This document shows positions 18,054 through 26,659 of a stretch of DNA of 36,775 nucleotides, one piece after another. Origin of the DNA: Phycisphaerae bacterium (lineage in GTDB: Bacteria > Planctomycetota > Phycisphaerae > Phycisphaerales > SM1A02); contig PKCS01000054.1 of assembly GCA_002862305.1 (NCBI GenBank), positions 71,848 through 108,622 of the forward strand. Reading direction: 5' to 3'. The position numbers were made by a program, and so were the translations under genes. The notes under the pieces were generated by a model that made no database searches, was not told where the DNA came from, and worked only from the letters and a program-made list of their open reading frames with translations. Numbering within the stretch: the first letter of the stretch is position 1; every line of letters begins with the position of its first letter.

Positions 18054-19136
18054 ATGATTCCAGGAGTGCCCAAGACCACGACCGCCCTCCTTTCACTGGC
18101 GTGTGCGACGTCCATGGCCGCGTCGGCACCCCAGGGCTGTGAGATAGTGTTCACGGTCACCAAGTCGGAGCCGACCCTCGATCGATGGATGTACCCCTTC
18201 AACCAGACGCCCGGGTACCGCACGGCGGGTTCGACCTTCGGCTACTGGAGCTACAACTTCGCCGACGGCTTCGACGTGCGTGACGCCCAGATCGTGCTGG
18301 GGTTCGACGTCTCCGAGGACTACGACCCCACCCAGTGCGAGTGCTTGCAGGTGGTCTCCGCGAAGGTCACGATCCAGATAGCGAACAACGCGATCTTCTA
18401 CGACGACACCATCGACGACTGGCGCTGCTTCCTGCCTCCCGACGACCCCGACTACGTGCCCGATGAGGACATCGACCAGCCGATGGAGCTCACCGGGGTC
18501 GGCTATCGCGCGGGATTCACCAACGAGACGTGGACCGAGGGAACCGACCTCACTCCGGGAGCACCTTTCGCGGTCCCCGAGACCGGCCCCCCCTCCGCCC
18601 CCAGGAGTCGGACCGCCTACTCGATGGTCTTCCGTGACGGGGTCCCCACGGACTGCTCCAACAGCTTCAGGGAGAACTGGAACCCGGAACCGTTCGCGAT
18701 CGGCAAGGTGGATGGACTCCAGCCGGGGGATGCGGTCCCCGTGGATTCGGTCTTCGAGTTCGACGTCAACGTCGCGGACGAGAACATCCAGGAGTACCTG
18801 CGCCAGCAGGTGTCGGAGGGTGACGTGCGGTTCGTCCTGAACTCGATGAAGCAGGCGTTCCAGGACGGGGGGAGCTTCCCGTCGTTCTACCTCAGGGAGA
18901 ACCCCGCGGTCCTCTTCGGCGTCGCCTCCGCCGCCACCCTGGAGCTGGTGCTCGACACCACCTGCGAGGAGCCGACGTGCCCCGCGGACTTCAACGACGA
19001 TGGCGTGATCAACGGCTCCGACCTGGCGCAGCTGCTGGGGCGCTGGGGTACCCTGGACGTCGAGTTCGACCTGGACGGGGACGGGGCGATCGGGGGGGCT
19101 GATCTGGCCTTGTTGCTCGGGTGCTGGACCTCCTGA
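18054..19136 (+). CDS. Secreted protein with C-terminal dockerin-like repeat
   Basis: 360 residues. An N-terminal signal peptide ([18 protein letters not shown]) is followed by a beta-rich domain of unknown family (about 30-300) with acidic stretches ([14 protein letters not shown]). The C-terminus has [20 protein letters not shown] and [20 protein letters not shown]: two EF-hand-like calcium loops separated by 15-20 residues, the dockerin-like tail common on Phycisphaerae exoproteins. In these bacteria the tail may aid surface display or cell-envelope sorting; no cohesin partner is seen. It is transcribed away from the prepilin, with the palindromic operator and leader described above. Confidence 0.8.
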   Translation: MIPGVPKTTTALLSLACATSMAASAPQGCEIVFTVTKSEPTLDRWMYPFNQTPGYRTAGSTFGYWSYNFADGFDVRDAQIVLGFDVSEDYDPTQCECLQVVSAKVTIQIANNAIFYDDTIDDWRCFLPPDDPDYVPDEDIDQPMELTGVGYRAGFTNETWTEGTDLTPGAPFAVPETGPPSAPRSRTAYSMVFRDGVPTDCSNSFRENWNPEPFAIGKVDGLQPGDAVPVDSVFEFDVNVADENIQEYLRQQVSEGDVRFVLNSMKQAFQDGGSFPSFYLRENPAVLFGVASAATLELVLDTTCEEPTCPADFNDDGVINGSDLAQLLGRWGTLDVEFDLDGDGAIGGADLALLLGCWTS

Positions 19137-19193
19137 CCCTTCACCGACGACGCACCCGGGTGGCGGCGAGGATGGCAGGCCCGCAGTGACCGG

Positions 19194-19511
19194 TCAGCCC
19201 GACGCCACGGCCTCGGGAACCGCCTCCCGGTCGCGGGCAAGGCCTTCGAGGACCAGGTCCATCGAGGCGTGCAGCGAGGCCTCGACCTCGCTCACCGGAC
19301 AGTCCATGACCGCGGCGACCTCCTCCGGGCCGAGGCCCTGGAGATGGTGAAGCACGAGGAAGAGGCGATCCCGTCTGGACCGGGTTCGCCGGAGGACCAG
19401 GGCCAGCCGTTCGTGAACGTAGGAGCATCGTTCCTCGGGTTCCGGTGTACGCTGCATGGGTGGATCCAGGGCGAGGTTCGCCTGCACCAGGGACGCGCGC
19501 CCACCGTCCAT
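19194..19511 (-). CDS. Small orphan protein resembling sigma factor region 4
   Basis: 105 residues. Residues about 35-95 (RLALVLRRTRSRRDRLFLVL, then LQGLGPEEVAAVMDCPVSEVEAS) match region 4 of ECF sigma factors: a helix, LxGLxxEEVAxVM, and a recognition helix followed by a final helix. There is no region 2 in it or nearby, so it cannot be a full sigma factor. It could be a DNA-binding adaptor, a remnant or an antagonist. The ATG at 19511 has no ribosome site. A TTGACG (19575-19570) and TATACC (19554-19549) on the minus strand with a short 15-base spacer could be its promoter. Confidence 0.5.
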   Translation of the reverse strand: MDGGRASLVQANLALDPPMQRTPEPEERCSYVHERLALVLRRTRSRRDRLFLVLHHLQGLGPEEVAAVMDCPVSEVEASLHASMDLVLEGLARDREAVPEAVASG

Positions 19512-19644
19512 GGTCGGGCGAATCCGCGTTTCCTGCGATGGGACACACGGTATATCGGACGCTCCGGGGCGTCAACATCGTCGGGACTCCGACGGTGCTC
19601 GCAAGCGTGCGGCCGGCAGCGGACCCGACCGGGCACGAGGCCGG

Positions 19645-21261
19645 TCACGCGGCGTGCCGGCCCTCGGTGAAGAGTCCGCCATGCTCGGCCACGAGCCGGT
19701 CGTATTCGGTCAGGTCGATGCGGAGGAAGGGCTCGATGAGTTCCGGATCGAACTGGGACCCGGCGCATCGGCGCAGTTCGGCGACGACGACCTCTCGTGG
19801 TCGGGCCGAGCGATAGGTTCGGGTGGAGCTCATGGCGTCGAAGGCATCCGCGAGCGCCACCAGGCGAGCGAAGATCGGGATCTCCTCCCCACCCAGGCGG
19901 TGCGGGTACCCGGTTCCGTCCCATCGTTCATGGTGATGCAGGACGGCGGGAAGGATGTCGTCCATCTGCGGGATGTCGCGCAGGATCCTCGAGCCGATCT
20001 CCGGGTGACGCATGATCCAGCCGAACTCCTCGTCATCGAGCCTGCCCGACTTCTGGAGGACGTGTTCGGGAACCCCGATCTTGCCCACGTCGTGGACGAG
20101 CCCGGCAAGGTAGACGCGGCTGGCCATCGATTCCGGGAGGCCGCATTCCCGCGCCAGGGCACGCGCAAGCCAGGCCACGCGCTGGGAATGCCCGCGCGTG
20201 TACTGGTCCTTGGCGTCGATCGCGGAGACCATGCCCTGCACGGTCCCGAGGAACATGGAGTCCAGGTTCGCGTAGAGACGTGCATTCCTCAGGAACACGG
20301 AGACGTGCTCGGCGGCCGCTCCCAGAAGCTTGGTCTCGATGCTCGAGACCGTGCGGGAATCACCGGGGCGCGTACCGGCCAGGAGCACGCCGACGATGCC
20401 GGAGTCACCCACGATCGGACAGGCCACCACCGTGGAACGGGAGGGCCGGGAGGAGTCCGCCAGGCCGGCATCGAGGACCACGGGGGAGCGACCTTCGAGC
20501 GACTCGATCAGTCGGTCCCCGGCAGTGGCGATGCGGGACGGGGTCTCGGGTGCGGTTCCCGCGATCATGAACCCATCGAGGACTCCGGGGATCCGCTGCA
20601 GGTCTCGGCAGAGCCGCACCCCGACCCATGAGAAGGGCAGGACCCGCTGCAGCTCCTTGACGACGGCGTCCAGGAACTCGTCCGGGGTGGTGGAGACGGA
20701 GGTGTTGCCGATGAGCGTGTGGTAGAGGTGGATCTCCTCGTAGGAGTCCCCCAGCTGCTTGCCGAGACTGCTGAGCATCGCGCTTCGCCTCGAGATCTCG
20801 CACTCGCTCAGCCCGGCGAGGTGCATGAACGAACAGTACCTCGGGATCTCGGTGGAGCCCAGGAGGTCGAATTCGCCAAGCATCGACGCCACGAGGGTCC
20901 GGTCCAGGCGGGCGGACTGGCACAGCAGGTCGAGGAATTCGCTTCGTTCGAGGTCCTGCGTCGGGATCACGATGCAGCACATCCGGGCATCGGTGCCCGT
21001 CGCGGGAAGCCCGAAGGAGACCAGCCACAACCCGGGGCACACCTCATGGGACTCGAGGTCGCCTCCTCGCTCGACACGGGCGCAGGCCTCGCCGACGGCC
21101 TTGCGGACGATGGGACTCGAGAGCAGGAGGCTGCGGAGCCAGTCGTCGGTCTCGAGATCGTAGTCCGGCCGACGAACGTCCAGCAGGAGGCGCACCGCGC
21201 CCTGTCGGCGCAGCACCGTGTCGACCTGGTCGGTGAAGGAAATGGCCGAGGAGAGCGTCAT
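19645..21261 (-). CDS. GAF and HD-GYP protein
   Basis: Second predicted cyclic-di-GMP phosphodiesterase, 538 residues. Residues 1 to about 180 match no domain I recognise. A GAF-like sensor follows (about 185-335: FSWVGVRLC, STVVACPIV, GVLLAG), then the HD-GYP domain with HSQRVAWLARALA, HDVGKIGVPEHVLQKSGRL (His390-Asp391), HHERWDGTGYP (Gly451-Tyr452-Pro453) and the EEIPIFARLVALADAFDAM segment. All metal-ligand motifs look intact. Its ATG overlaps the stop of a 58-residue gene as ATGA. It is the last gene of the minus-strand pilus/secretion run, which suggests cyclic-di-GMP control of that machine. Confidence 0.88.
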   Translation of the reverse strand: MTLSSAISFTDQVDTVLRRQGAVRLLLDVRRPDYDLETDDWLRSLLLSSPIVRKAVGEACARVERGGDLESHEVCPGLWLVSFGLPATGTDARMCCIVIPTQDLERSEFLDLLCQSARLDRTLVASMLGEFDLLGSTEIPRYCSFMHLAGLSECEISRRSAMLSSLGKQLGDSYEEIHLYHTLIGNTSVSTTPDEFLDAVVKELQRVLPFSWVGVRLCRDLQRIPGVLDGFMIAGTAPETPSRIATAGDRLIESLEGRSPVVLDAGLADSSRPSRSTVVACPIVGDSGIVGVLLAGTRPGDSRTVSSIETKLLGAAAEHVSVFLRNARLYANLDSMFLGTVQGMVSAIDAKDQYTRGHSQRVAWLARALARECGLPESMASRVYLAGLVHDVGKIGVPEHVLQKSGRLDDEEFGWIMRHPEIGSRILRDIPQMDDILPAVLHHHERWDGTGYPHRLGGEEIPIFARLVALADAFDAMSSTRTYRSARPREVVVAELRRCAGSQFDPELIEPFLRIDLTEYDRLVAEHGGLFTEGRHAA

Positions 21262-21434
21262 GCCGCAGCGACTCCCCGGTGGGGGGACTCGGCGTACTGG
21301 CCGATGACGCGGGCTTGTTCGCCGACGAGTGGGATACGTCCCATCATCGCCTCCAATCGGTTCTGGGCAGCATCGTGCTGGCGCATGGAAGGGAGCACCG
21401 AAACGACCTCGATGGCTCCGCGCGTTCCCTGCAT
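21258..21434 (-). CDS. 58-residue unknown protein coupled to HD-GYP gene
   Basis: The frame from ATG 21434 encodes MQGTRGAIEVVSVLPSMRQH, continues through a helical-looking stretch (QNRLEAMMGRIPLVGEQARV) and ends PHRGVAAA. Its TGA overlaps the HD-GYP ATG as ATGA, the same coupling used between pilN, pilO and pilM here, which is the main reason to call it real. GGGGG lies about eight bases before the ATG; an upstream TTG or GTG could extend it. No signal peptide or membrane segment. I do not recognise the family. The 151 bases upstream to the TPR gene hold no other gene. Confidence 0.5.
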   Translation of the reverse strand: MQGTRGAIEVVSVLPSMRQHDAAQNRLEAMMGRIPLVGEQARVIGQYAESPHRGVAAA

Positions 21435-21585
21435 CGGCACAACCCCCGGGATGATCAACTGTTTCCGGGAGGTTTCTGCAGAAGGCCGGCCCGGGCGGCC
21501 CCGGACCCCCCCGCGAGGGGACGGAATCGGGCATTCGGGCCCCCCGGAGGTTCCCGGACCTTGCCGGCTCCCCCCCACCGGAGGC

Positions 21586-22818
21586 TCATTCGCCAGGGCC
21601 CTCGAGGGAACCCGAGGCGATGGCGTCGACGTACCGCCGGGTGGAGGTGGAGTCGTTGCGTTCCCGGATCGCCTTGATGCAGAGTCGGCGTGCCTCCTCG
21701 ACGTTCCCGTCCAGCATCTCGAGCTGGGCCAGGGCGAGCAGCGGAATCGCCTGGCCACTTGGCGCGAGTTGGTTGGAGCGGGTGAACCAGGCACGAGCCG
21801 ATGCGAGGTCCATCGATTCGAGGGCCGCGACGCCCTTGAACAGGAACCCCTCGATCCGTCCCGGGGCGAGGGAGATCAGGCGATCCCCGCAGGTATCGAG
21901 CCTCCCGAGGTCGCCGATCTCATGGGCGGTCGCGCCGTAGTCGATCCATGCCTGGATGTTGTCGGGATCGACCCGGAGGAGCTGGACGTACGTCGACCGC
22001 GCGTCCCGGGGGGATCCCATCTCGAGGTAGCACCGGGCCCGCAGTTCGTACAGCCATGACGGGATCGCACCGGTCATCGAGGACTGGAGTTCCTCGAGCG
22101 TCCGGAGGCACTCACGGAAGTGCGCCCCGTCGAGCTGGGCGCGGGCGAGGTCCGCCATGATGATCTGGTCGTCCCCCCCGATGAGGTGGGCCTGCCGCAG
22201 GTGACGGATCGCGGACCGGTCATCGTCCACGAGCACCGAGATCGTGCCGAGGAGGTGGTGCATGGCCGCATTGTTCTCGTGGAAGCCGATCCTCGGCAGG
22301 AGCAGGGACCGGGCCTCCTCGAAGCGCTGCATGTCCACCAGGGTCTCCCCGGCCGCGAGGAGGTAGTGCACGCTGTGCCGACTGTCTGGATCGAGCTCCA
22401 GGGCGGTGAGGTACGCCTCCAACGCCTGCGGGTCCCGGCTCCAGCGCTGGAAGACGATCCCCCGAAGGTAGTGGGCGTCGGGGATGGCCGGATCCAGACT
22501 GATCACCTCGCCGAGCAATCGGTCGCAGGACTCCAGGCGACCCTGTTCGAGGCAGATCCGGGCCAGCAGCATGTAGGAGCGGGGATCGGAAGGGATCCGG
22601 CGGCGTGCCTGTTCGGCCAGCTTCATCGCCTTGTCGAACATCCCGTTGGTGTAGGCCCGATGGGCCTGCTCCAGATCCAGGTGGGCCTTGTGGCCATCGA
22701 TGCGCTGCTGGGACTCGATCCGGTTCTGCATCCCCCGCCCGCGCGGGGTCGTGGAGCATGCGGAACAGGCGAGCAGCAGCAGGCTGGAACCGAGGGTCAG
22801 GATCTTGGAGGTAGGCAC
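21586..22818 (-). CDS. TPR lipoprotein
   Basis: 410 residues starting at GTG 22818 (GGAG about 10 bases upstream). The N-terminus SKILTLGSSLLLLACSACS is a lipoprotein signal with LLAC as lipobox. At least eight TPR-like helical pairs follow, for example AHRAYTNGMFDKAMKLAEQA, SYMLLARICLEQGRL, AHYLRGIVFQRWSRDPQALE and IQAWIDYGATAHEI. Lying 31 bases behind the secretin gene, it may be a pilotin-like or secretin-assembly lipoprotein as PilF/PilW is in type IV pili; this is inference from context. The C-terminus has no domain beyond the repeats. Confidence 0.82.
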   Translation of the reverse strand: MPTSKILTLGSSLLLLACSACSTTPRGRGMQNRIESQQRIDGHKAHLDLEQAHRAYTNGMFDKAMKLAEQARRRIPSDPRSYMLLARICLEQGRLESCDRLLGEVISLDPAIPDAHYLRGIVFQRWSRDPQALEAYLTALELDPDSRHSVHYLLAAGETLVDMQRFEEARSLLLPRIGFHENNAAMHHLLGTISVLVDDDRSAIRHLRQAHLIGGDDQIIMADLARAQLDGAHFRECLRTLEELQSSMTGAIPSWLYELRARCYLEMGSPRDARSTYVQLLRVDPDNIQAWIDYGATAHEIGDLGRLDTCGDRLISLAPGRIEGFLFKGVAALESMDLASARAWFTRSNQLAPSGQAIPLLALAQLEMLDGNVEEARRLCIKAIRERNDSTSTRRYVDAIASGSLEGPGE

Positions 22819-22849
22819 GTGGTGGCTCCGGGTTCGGGAGATGAGGAAG

Positions 22850-24940
22850 TCACGGGTCGTCCCCCCCGTCGGGGGAGGCCTCGACGACCACGGGCACAGG
22901 TCGCCCCGGGTCTCGGACCAGTCCAAGGAGACGCTCGCTTCCGAGGAGGTTCGAAGCCGATCCCTCCGCGGACGGTTGGACCGCCTGGTCCCCCTGATCC
23001 GCCGGAGCAGCCTCCCCGCGGGCGAAGGCGTCACGGAACGGATCGACGGCAGCAGGGAACCGCAGGGGATTGATGGAGGCGGGACCAGGCACGATCCGGG
23101 AGAGGGGATCGGAGGTGGGATGGTCCCCCGGAGGGGCGATTTCACCCAGCGAACGCCTGAACGTCCTCCGGAAGACCCTCTCGAGCACGTCGCCCTCGAG
23201 GTCGTAGATCGAACGTTCGCCGAGCACCTTGGCCCGAAGGCGGACGATCTCGGGCTGGTTGGGATCGTTCCGGAGGGATCGATTCATGAAGGAGATCGCG
23301 AGGTCCGTGTCGCCACGGTCCAGAGCCACGTGGGCGTCGTGGTTGTAGTTGGCGGCCATCTTCTCCCTGGACCAGGGGAGGAGACCCTCGCGCACCCCGA
23401 CGGATATGTCGCGCACGAGTTCGTTGGCCTCGCGGGAGGCGTCGTCCATGACCTCCTCCTTGACCACCGTCGGGGTGACCAGGAAGATGATCTCCTGACG
23501 CTCGACGCTGTCGTCCTGGCCCTGGAACGCCCCGCCCAGAAGCGGTACGTCGCCCAGTCCGGGAACGCTCTTGCGAAGGGTCACCGCCTTGTCCTTGAAG
23601 AGTCCGCCGAGGACGATCGTCTCGCCGTCCCGGACCCGCACGTTGGTCGTGATCTCGTTCGTGATCTCGTCCGGTACGGTCGTGAATCCGTTGTTGGCTC
23701 CATCCCCGATGGTCCGGAGCCGGTACTCACTCACGCTGGGGTAGAGCTCCATGCGGATCGAGTTGTCACGGCTGATGAATGGACGGAGGATCAGGTTGAT
23801 GCCGGTGTCCAGGAACTGGACGGCCTGGGTGGTGGCGGTCTCGGTCTGGGTGGTGGACAGGTAGGCGACCCGTTCACCCACCAGCACCTGGGCCCGCTGG
23901 CGGTTGAGGGCGAGTATCTTCGGGCGAGCGAGGATCATGGTGTCCGAGACGTCGTCGAGCAGCCTGAGGAACACCCCCACGTTGTCGTTGAGGACCCCGA
24001 ACTTCAGCCCACCGGGACCCGTGGTGTTCCCGACGGTGGACTGGATCCCCAGGGCGTTGTCCGTGGGAGTGAGCGCACCGGGCACCGGAGGAGCGGCTCC
24101 CTGCAGCCATCCCACGGGATTGAGCGGGCTCACGAGGCTGGTGAAGTCCGCCTTCAGCAGCACGCTGACGTCCATGCCCCATGCGTAGGCACCGTCCGAC
24201 TTGGTCACCAGGATGGTCGATTCGACCATGACCTGCTTGGGAGGGGTGTCGATGTCCTCCAGCAGCGTGTGGATGGCGGAGAGATTCTCGGGGTAGTCCC
24301 GCACCACGAGCACCGGCTGGTGCGCCCACTCGTCGTTGCCGGCGTCGGTCTTGCCGGGTGCGAACCCGCTCTGGACGTCTCCCAGGTTGGACATCGTTCC
24401 GTCGCCGGAAAGAAGGGGCAGGGCGAGCGCCTCGGCATCCAGGGGCGACACGTGATCGAGGTAGAACACCCGGTCCTCGAGCTCGCGGCCGGCCCGTTCA
24501 CGCTGGAGCTTCTCCTCGCAGGTCATGACGTAGATGAAGTTGCCCTGCTCGTCGTAGCAGAGGCTCGCGATGTGCAGGATGCTGTCGAGGGCCTCGTAGA
24601 AGGTCACGTCGAAGAGGTTGGCGGTGATCGCGACCGATCCGACCCGCTTGCTGGTGATGATGTTCCTGCGACTCTGGACGGCGAGCATGTTGAGGACCTG
24701 CGGAAGCGGGACGTCCTCGACCGCGATCTCGAAGGCCCCGAACTCGTCGATCAGCTCGACCGGTGGATCCGACCTGGTCACGGGGGGGGCGTCGGGCGGG
24801 GTCGGGGTGCCGGCGGTTCCCCCGGACGCCTCCTGTGGTCCCGCCCCCCGGGTGGAGGTGGCGAGGAGCGCGACGGAGACGACGAGAAGAGCCGCCGTCC
24901 GGCTGTTCACGGTCGGGTGCTTCGATTCGCTGGATTGCAT
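22850..24940 (-). CDS. Secretin of the type IV pilus / type II secretion family
   Basis: Outer-membrane channel, 696 residues. Signal peptide (about 1-33), then an STN/N0-like domain (about 60-130: IAVEDVPLPQVLNMLA), an N1-like domain with LVVRDYPENLSAIHTLLEDI and KQVMVESTILV, and the secretin core: LARPKILALNRQRAQVLVGE, VRVRDGETIVLGGLFKD, SVPGLGDVPLLGGAF and the closing RQEIIFLVTPTVV. The last 190 residues are extra: a TPR-like stretch (AHVALDRGDTDLAISFMNRS) and a Pro-rich tail, perhaps for docking. AGGAG lies five bases before the ATG. It is the only outer-membrane pore gene in the cluster. Confidence 0.92.
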   Translation of the reverse strand: MQSSESKHPTVNSRTAALLVVSVALLATSTRGAGPQEASGGTAGTPTPPDAPPVTRSDPPVELIDEFGAFEIAVEDVPLPQVLNMLAVQSRRNIITSKRVGSVAITANLFDVTFYEALDSILHIASLCYDEQGNFIYVMTCEEKLQRERAGRELEDRVFYLDHVSPLDAEALALPLLSGDGTMSNLGDVQSGFAPGKTDAGNDEWAHQPVLVVRDYPENLSAIHTLLEDIDTPPKQVMVESTILVTKSDGAYAWGMDVSVLLKADFTSLVSPLNPVGWLQGAAPPVPGALTPTDNALGIQSTVGNTTGPGGLKFGVLNDNVGVFLRLLDDVSDTMILARPKILALNRQRAQVLVGERVAYLSTTQTETATTQAVQFLDTGINLILRPFISRDNSIRMELYPSVSEYRLRTIGDGANNGFTTVPDEITNEITTNVRVRDGETIVLGGLFKDKAVTLRKSVPGLGDVPLLGGAFQGQDDSVERQEIIFLVTPTVVKEEVMDDASREANELVRDISVGVREGLLPWSREKMAANYNHDAHVALDRGDTDLAISFMNRSLRNDPNQPEIVRLRAKVLGERSIYDLEGDVLERVFRRTFRRSLGEIAPPGDHPTSDPLSRIVPGPASINPLRFPAAVDPFRDAFARGEAAPADQGDQAVQPSAEGSASNLLGSERLLGLVRDPGRPVPVVVEASPDGGDDP

Positions 24941-25047
24941 GCTGCTCCTAACATCTGGAACTCGCGGGCGCCTCGGGCCCTCCGCCCTTGGCACCATGTT
25001 CCACAGGATTCACGGCGGTCGACCCGGAGCGGGCCACCACACAGCAT

Positions 25048-25065
25048 GTCGGCCCGGGGGCCGAC
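25048..25065. other. Intercistronic hairpin upstream of the secretin gene
   Basis: GTCGGCCC-GG-GGGCCGAC, an eight-pair stem, sits in the 212-base gap between the PilP/GspC-like gene and the secretin gene. No T run follows on the minus strand, so it may stabilise or attenuate the mRNA rather than end it. The rest of the gap holds no gene. Confidence 0.45.
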
Positions 25066-25152
25066 CGACTTTCACCCAACCGCCGCCCCCCGGCCAAATG
25101 CAGGCCGCCGGAGAGGGTCGTGCTGGTTCTGAGGGCATCCCGATAAGCGGGG

Positions 25153-25521
25153 TCAGTGGTCGGGACGATCGCCGGCATGCTCCGGGAGGTTCGGCAGCGA
25201 CTCCGCGAAGGGGTCGCGGTCGAGTCGAGCGTCGAGCTCGAGGGATCCGGGTGCGCCGGGTCGTTGCGCACCGGGCGAAGTCGTCGCCGGCCGGGGTTCC
25301 GGGTTGGCCACGGCCATGCGGGGCATGCCGGTGATGATCCGGAGCCGGTGCCAGAGCAGCATGCCGGCGGGTCGAGCGATCATCAGTCCGGCCACCGCGA
25401 AGGTCAGCCCGAGGAGAGCGTAGCGGACCCGGGTGGACCTCATGAGCGTCCCAAGGCGTCCGGCCAGGCACGTCCCGTCTCCGGAACCTGGGCGAGGGTT
25501 GCCGGTCTCGTTCGCGTGCAT
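25153..25521 (-). CDS. Small membrane protein, PilP/GspC-like position and motif
   Basis: 122 residues from ATG 25521. One membrane segment (about 33-52, YALLGLTFAVAGLMIARPAG) after a short basic N-terminus, then a Pro-rich periplasmic tail ending in LDRDPFAESLPNLP. The DPF element resembles the [D]PF motif found in PilP/GspC/GspB-like secretin partners. It lies directly between the PilO-like gene and the secretin, as pilP does in type IV pilus operons, two bases after the pilO stop. There is no folded HR domain, so it is much shorter than PilP. The function is inferred from position. Confidence 0.55.
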   Translation of the reverse strand: MHANETGNPRPGSGDGTCLAGRLGTLMRSTRVRYALLGLTFAVAGLMIARPAGMLLWHRLRIITGMPRMAVANPEPRPATTSPGAQRPGAPGSLELDARLDRDPFAESLPNLPEHAGDRPDH

Positions 25522-25523
25522 GG

Positions 25524-26093
25524 TCAACCGTCCTCCGGAGCGGGTCGTGACGCCACCTTGAAGCAGGCGTCCACGAGTCCGGGTTCACCGGGCGCCCGAT
25601 GCACCCGGAGGCTGCGGACGCGGATGAGCCGGTCCGTCGATTCGATGCGCTCGAGCGCGGCGATCAGCGTCGAGAACCGACCGTTCATGCCCACCACGAG
25701 CTCCTCGCCTGCGCCAGCGGAGATGGCGGCCCGTGGGACGGGGACCGGGGAGGCAAGTGACAGCTCGGTCGGGCAGTCGTCCTCGAACCCGGAGGTCACG
25801 ACGTCCCTCAGGGAGACTGAGGTCCGCTCGGTGGAAAGCCGGATCTCGACCCGTTCCGAATGGGCACGATGGTCGAGTTCGAGGGCGAGGCATTCGATCC
25901 GACGACGCGCCTCGGAGACCGAGATCCCGGTCCGTTCAAGGCGGTCGACCTGGTCCATGACCCGGTCCGCATGACCGTATTCGGGCAGGACCAGGAAGAA
26001 GCCGATGGCGGCCGCGACGGCGAGCAGTCCGGAGAAGGCGAGCCGTCCCGGGGTGGTCAGCGGGTTGTTGGTGCTGGTTGTTCGGTCGTTCAT
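25524..26093 (-). CDS. PilO-like inner-membrane alignment protein
   Basis: 189 residues. A short cytoplasmic N-terminus, one membrane helix (about 17-36, RLAFSGLLAVAAAIGFFLVL), a coiled coil (DRVMDQVDRLERTGISVSEA) and a periplasmic ferredoxin-like domain with GRFSTLIAALERIESTDRLI and RVRSLRV, the usual PilO layout. PilO pairs with PilN to link the inner-membrane platform to the secretin. The ATG overlaps the pilN stop (ATGA), and the stop is two bases before the next ATG. Confidence 0.75.
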   Translation of the reverse strand: MNDRTTSTNNPLTTPGRLAFSGLLAVAAAIGFFLVLPEYGHADRVMDQVDRLERTGISVSEARRRIECLALELDHRAHSERVEIRLSTERTSVSLRDVVTSGFEDDCPTELSLASPVPVPRAAISAGAGEELVVGMNGRFSTLIAALERIESTDRLIRVRSLRVHRAPGEPGLVDACFKVASRPAPEDG

Positions 26094-26659
26094 CGTTGCA
26101 GGTCTCCCATGAGGGCGTTGGATTTGGTCGGGTCGATCTCGAATTCGACGGCGAAGTGCCTCGGGTCCGGTCCGTGGTCGGAGGTCGCTCCCGGGCACCG
26201 GTGACGGACCGTGCGGAAATACCGGTGCCGGGCGATGCCATCCACCAGGTCCAGGAGTTCGTTGCTTCCCGGGGCCAGTCCCTCGAGCCGGCAGAGCAGC
26301 CGGGCGCCGGGCTCGACCGCGCCATCGGATCCCACGGACTCGAGGTCGATGCCGAGGAGGGTGATTCCGGGAGGGACCAGGTTCGCGACGGTCGCCAGCA
26401 GCCGGCCCGTGGGAAGATCCATCGCGGGTCGAGGGAGGGCGGATTCCATCGCGAGGATCGATCGGACCTCGGCTTCCCTTGATTGGGATCGCTCCAGCAG
26501 ATCGATCGCCGCGGCACTTCGGATCCTTGAATGGAGCAGGAGCACGAGCAGGCATCCGAGCACCGCGAGCCCCGCGAGGACGAGTCGACGGTCGCGATGG
26601 CGAGCGCGCAACGGTGCGGCATAGGCCGGGGGAAGCAGGTCGAGGGTGCGGTACCTCAT
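26090..26659 (-). CDS. PilN-like inner-membrane protein
   Basis: 189 residues. It begins MRYRTLDLLPPAYAA, matching the NLLP-type N-terminal peptide that binds the PilM cleft, then a membrane helix (about 26-43, LVLAGLAVLGCLLVLLL), a coiled coil and a periplasmic domain (LLATVANLVPPGITLLGIDL, LLDLVDGIARHRYFRTV). It partners with PilO. The gene overlaps pilM (ATGA) and pilO (ATGA). Confidence 0.75.
   Translation of the reverse strand: MRYRTLDLLPPAYAAPLRARHRDRRLVLAGLAVLGCLLVLLLHSRIRSAAAIDLLERSQSREAEVRSILAMESALPRPAMDLPTGRLLATVANLVPPGITLLGIDLESVGSDGAVEPGARLLCRLEGLAPGSNELLDLVDGIARHRYFRTVRHRCPGATSDHGPDPRHFAVEFEIDPTKSNALMGDLQR

Noticed and set aside
17954-18142. A 62-codon frame in the leader of the secreted protein
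   Set aside because: Proline- and histidine-rich, overlaps the real start at 18054, no ribosome site; more likely leader RNA.
22688-25132. An 814-codon open frame on the plus strand
   Set aside because: Antisense to the secretin and part of the TPR gene; the secretin on the other strand has clear motifs.
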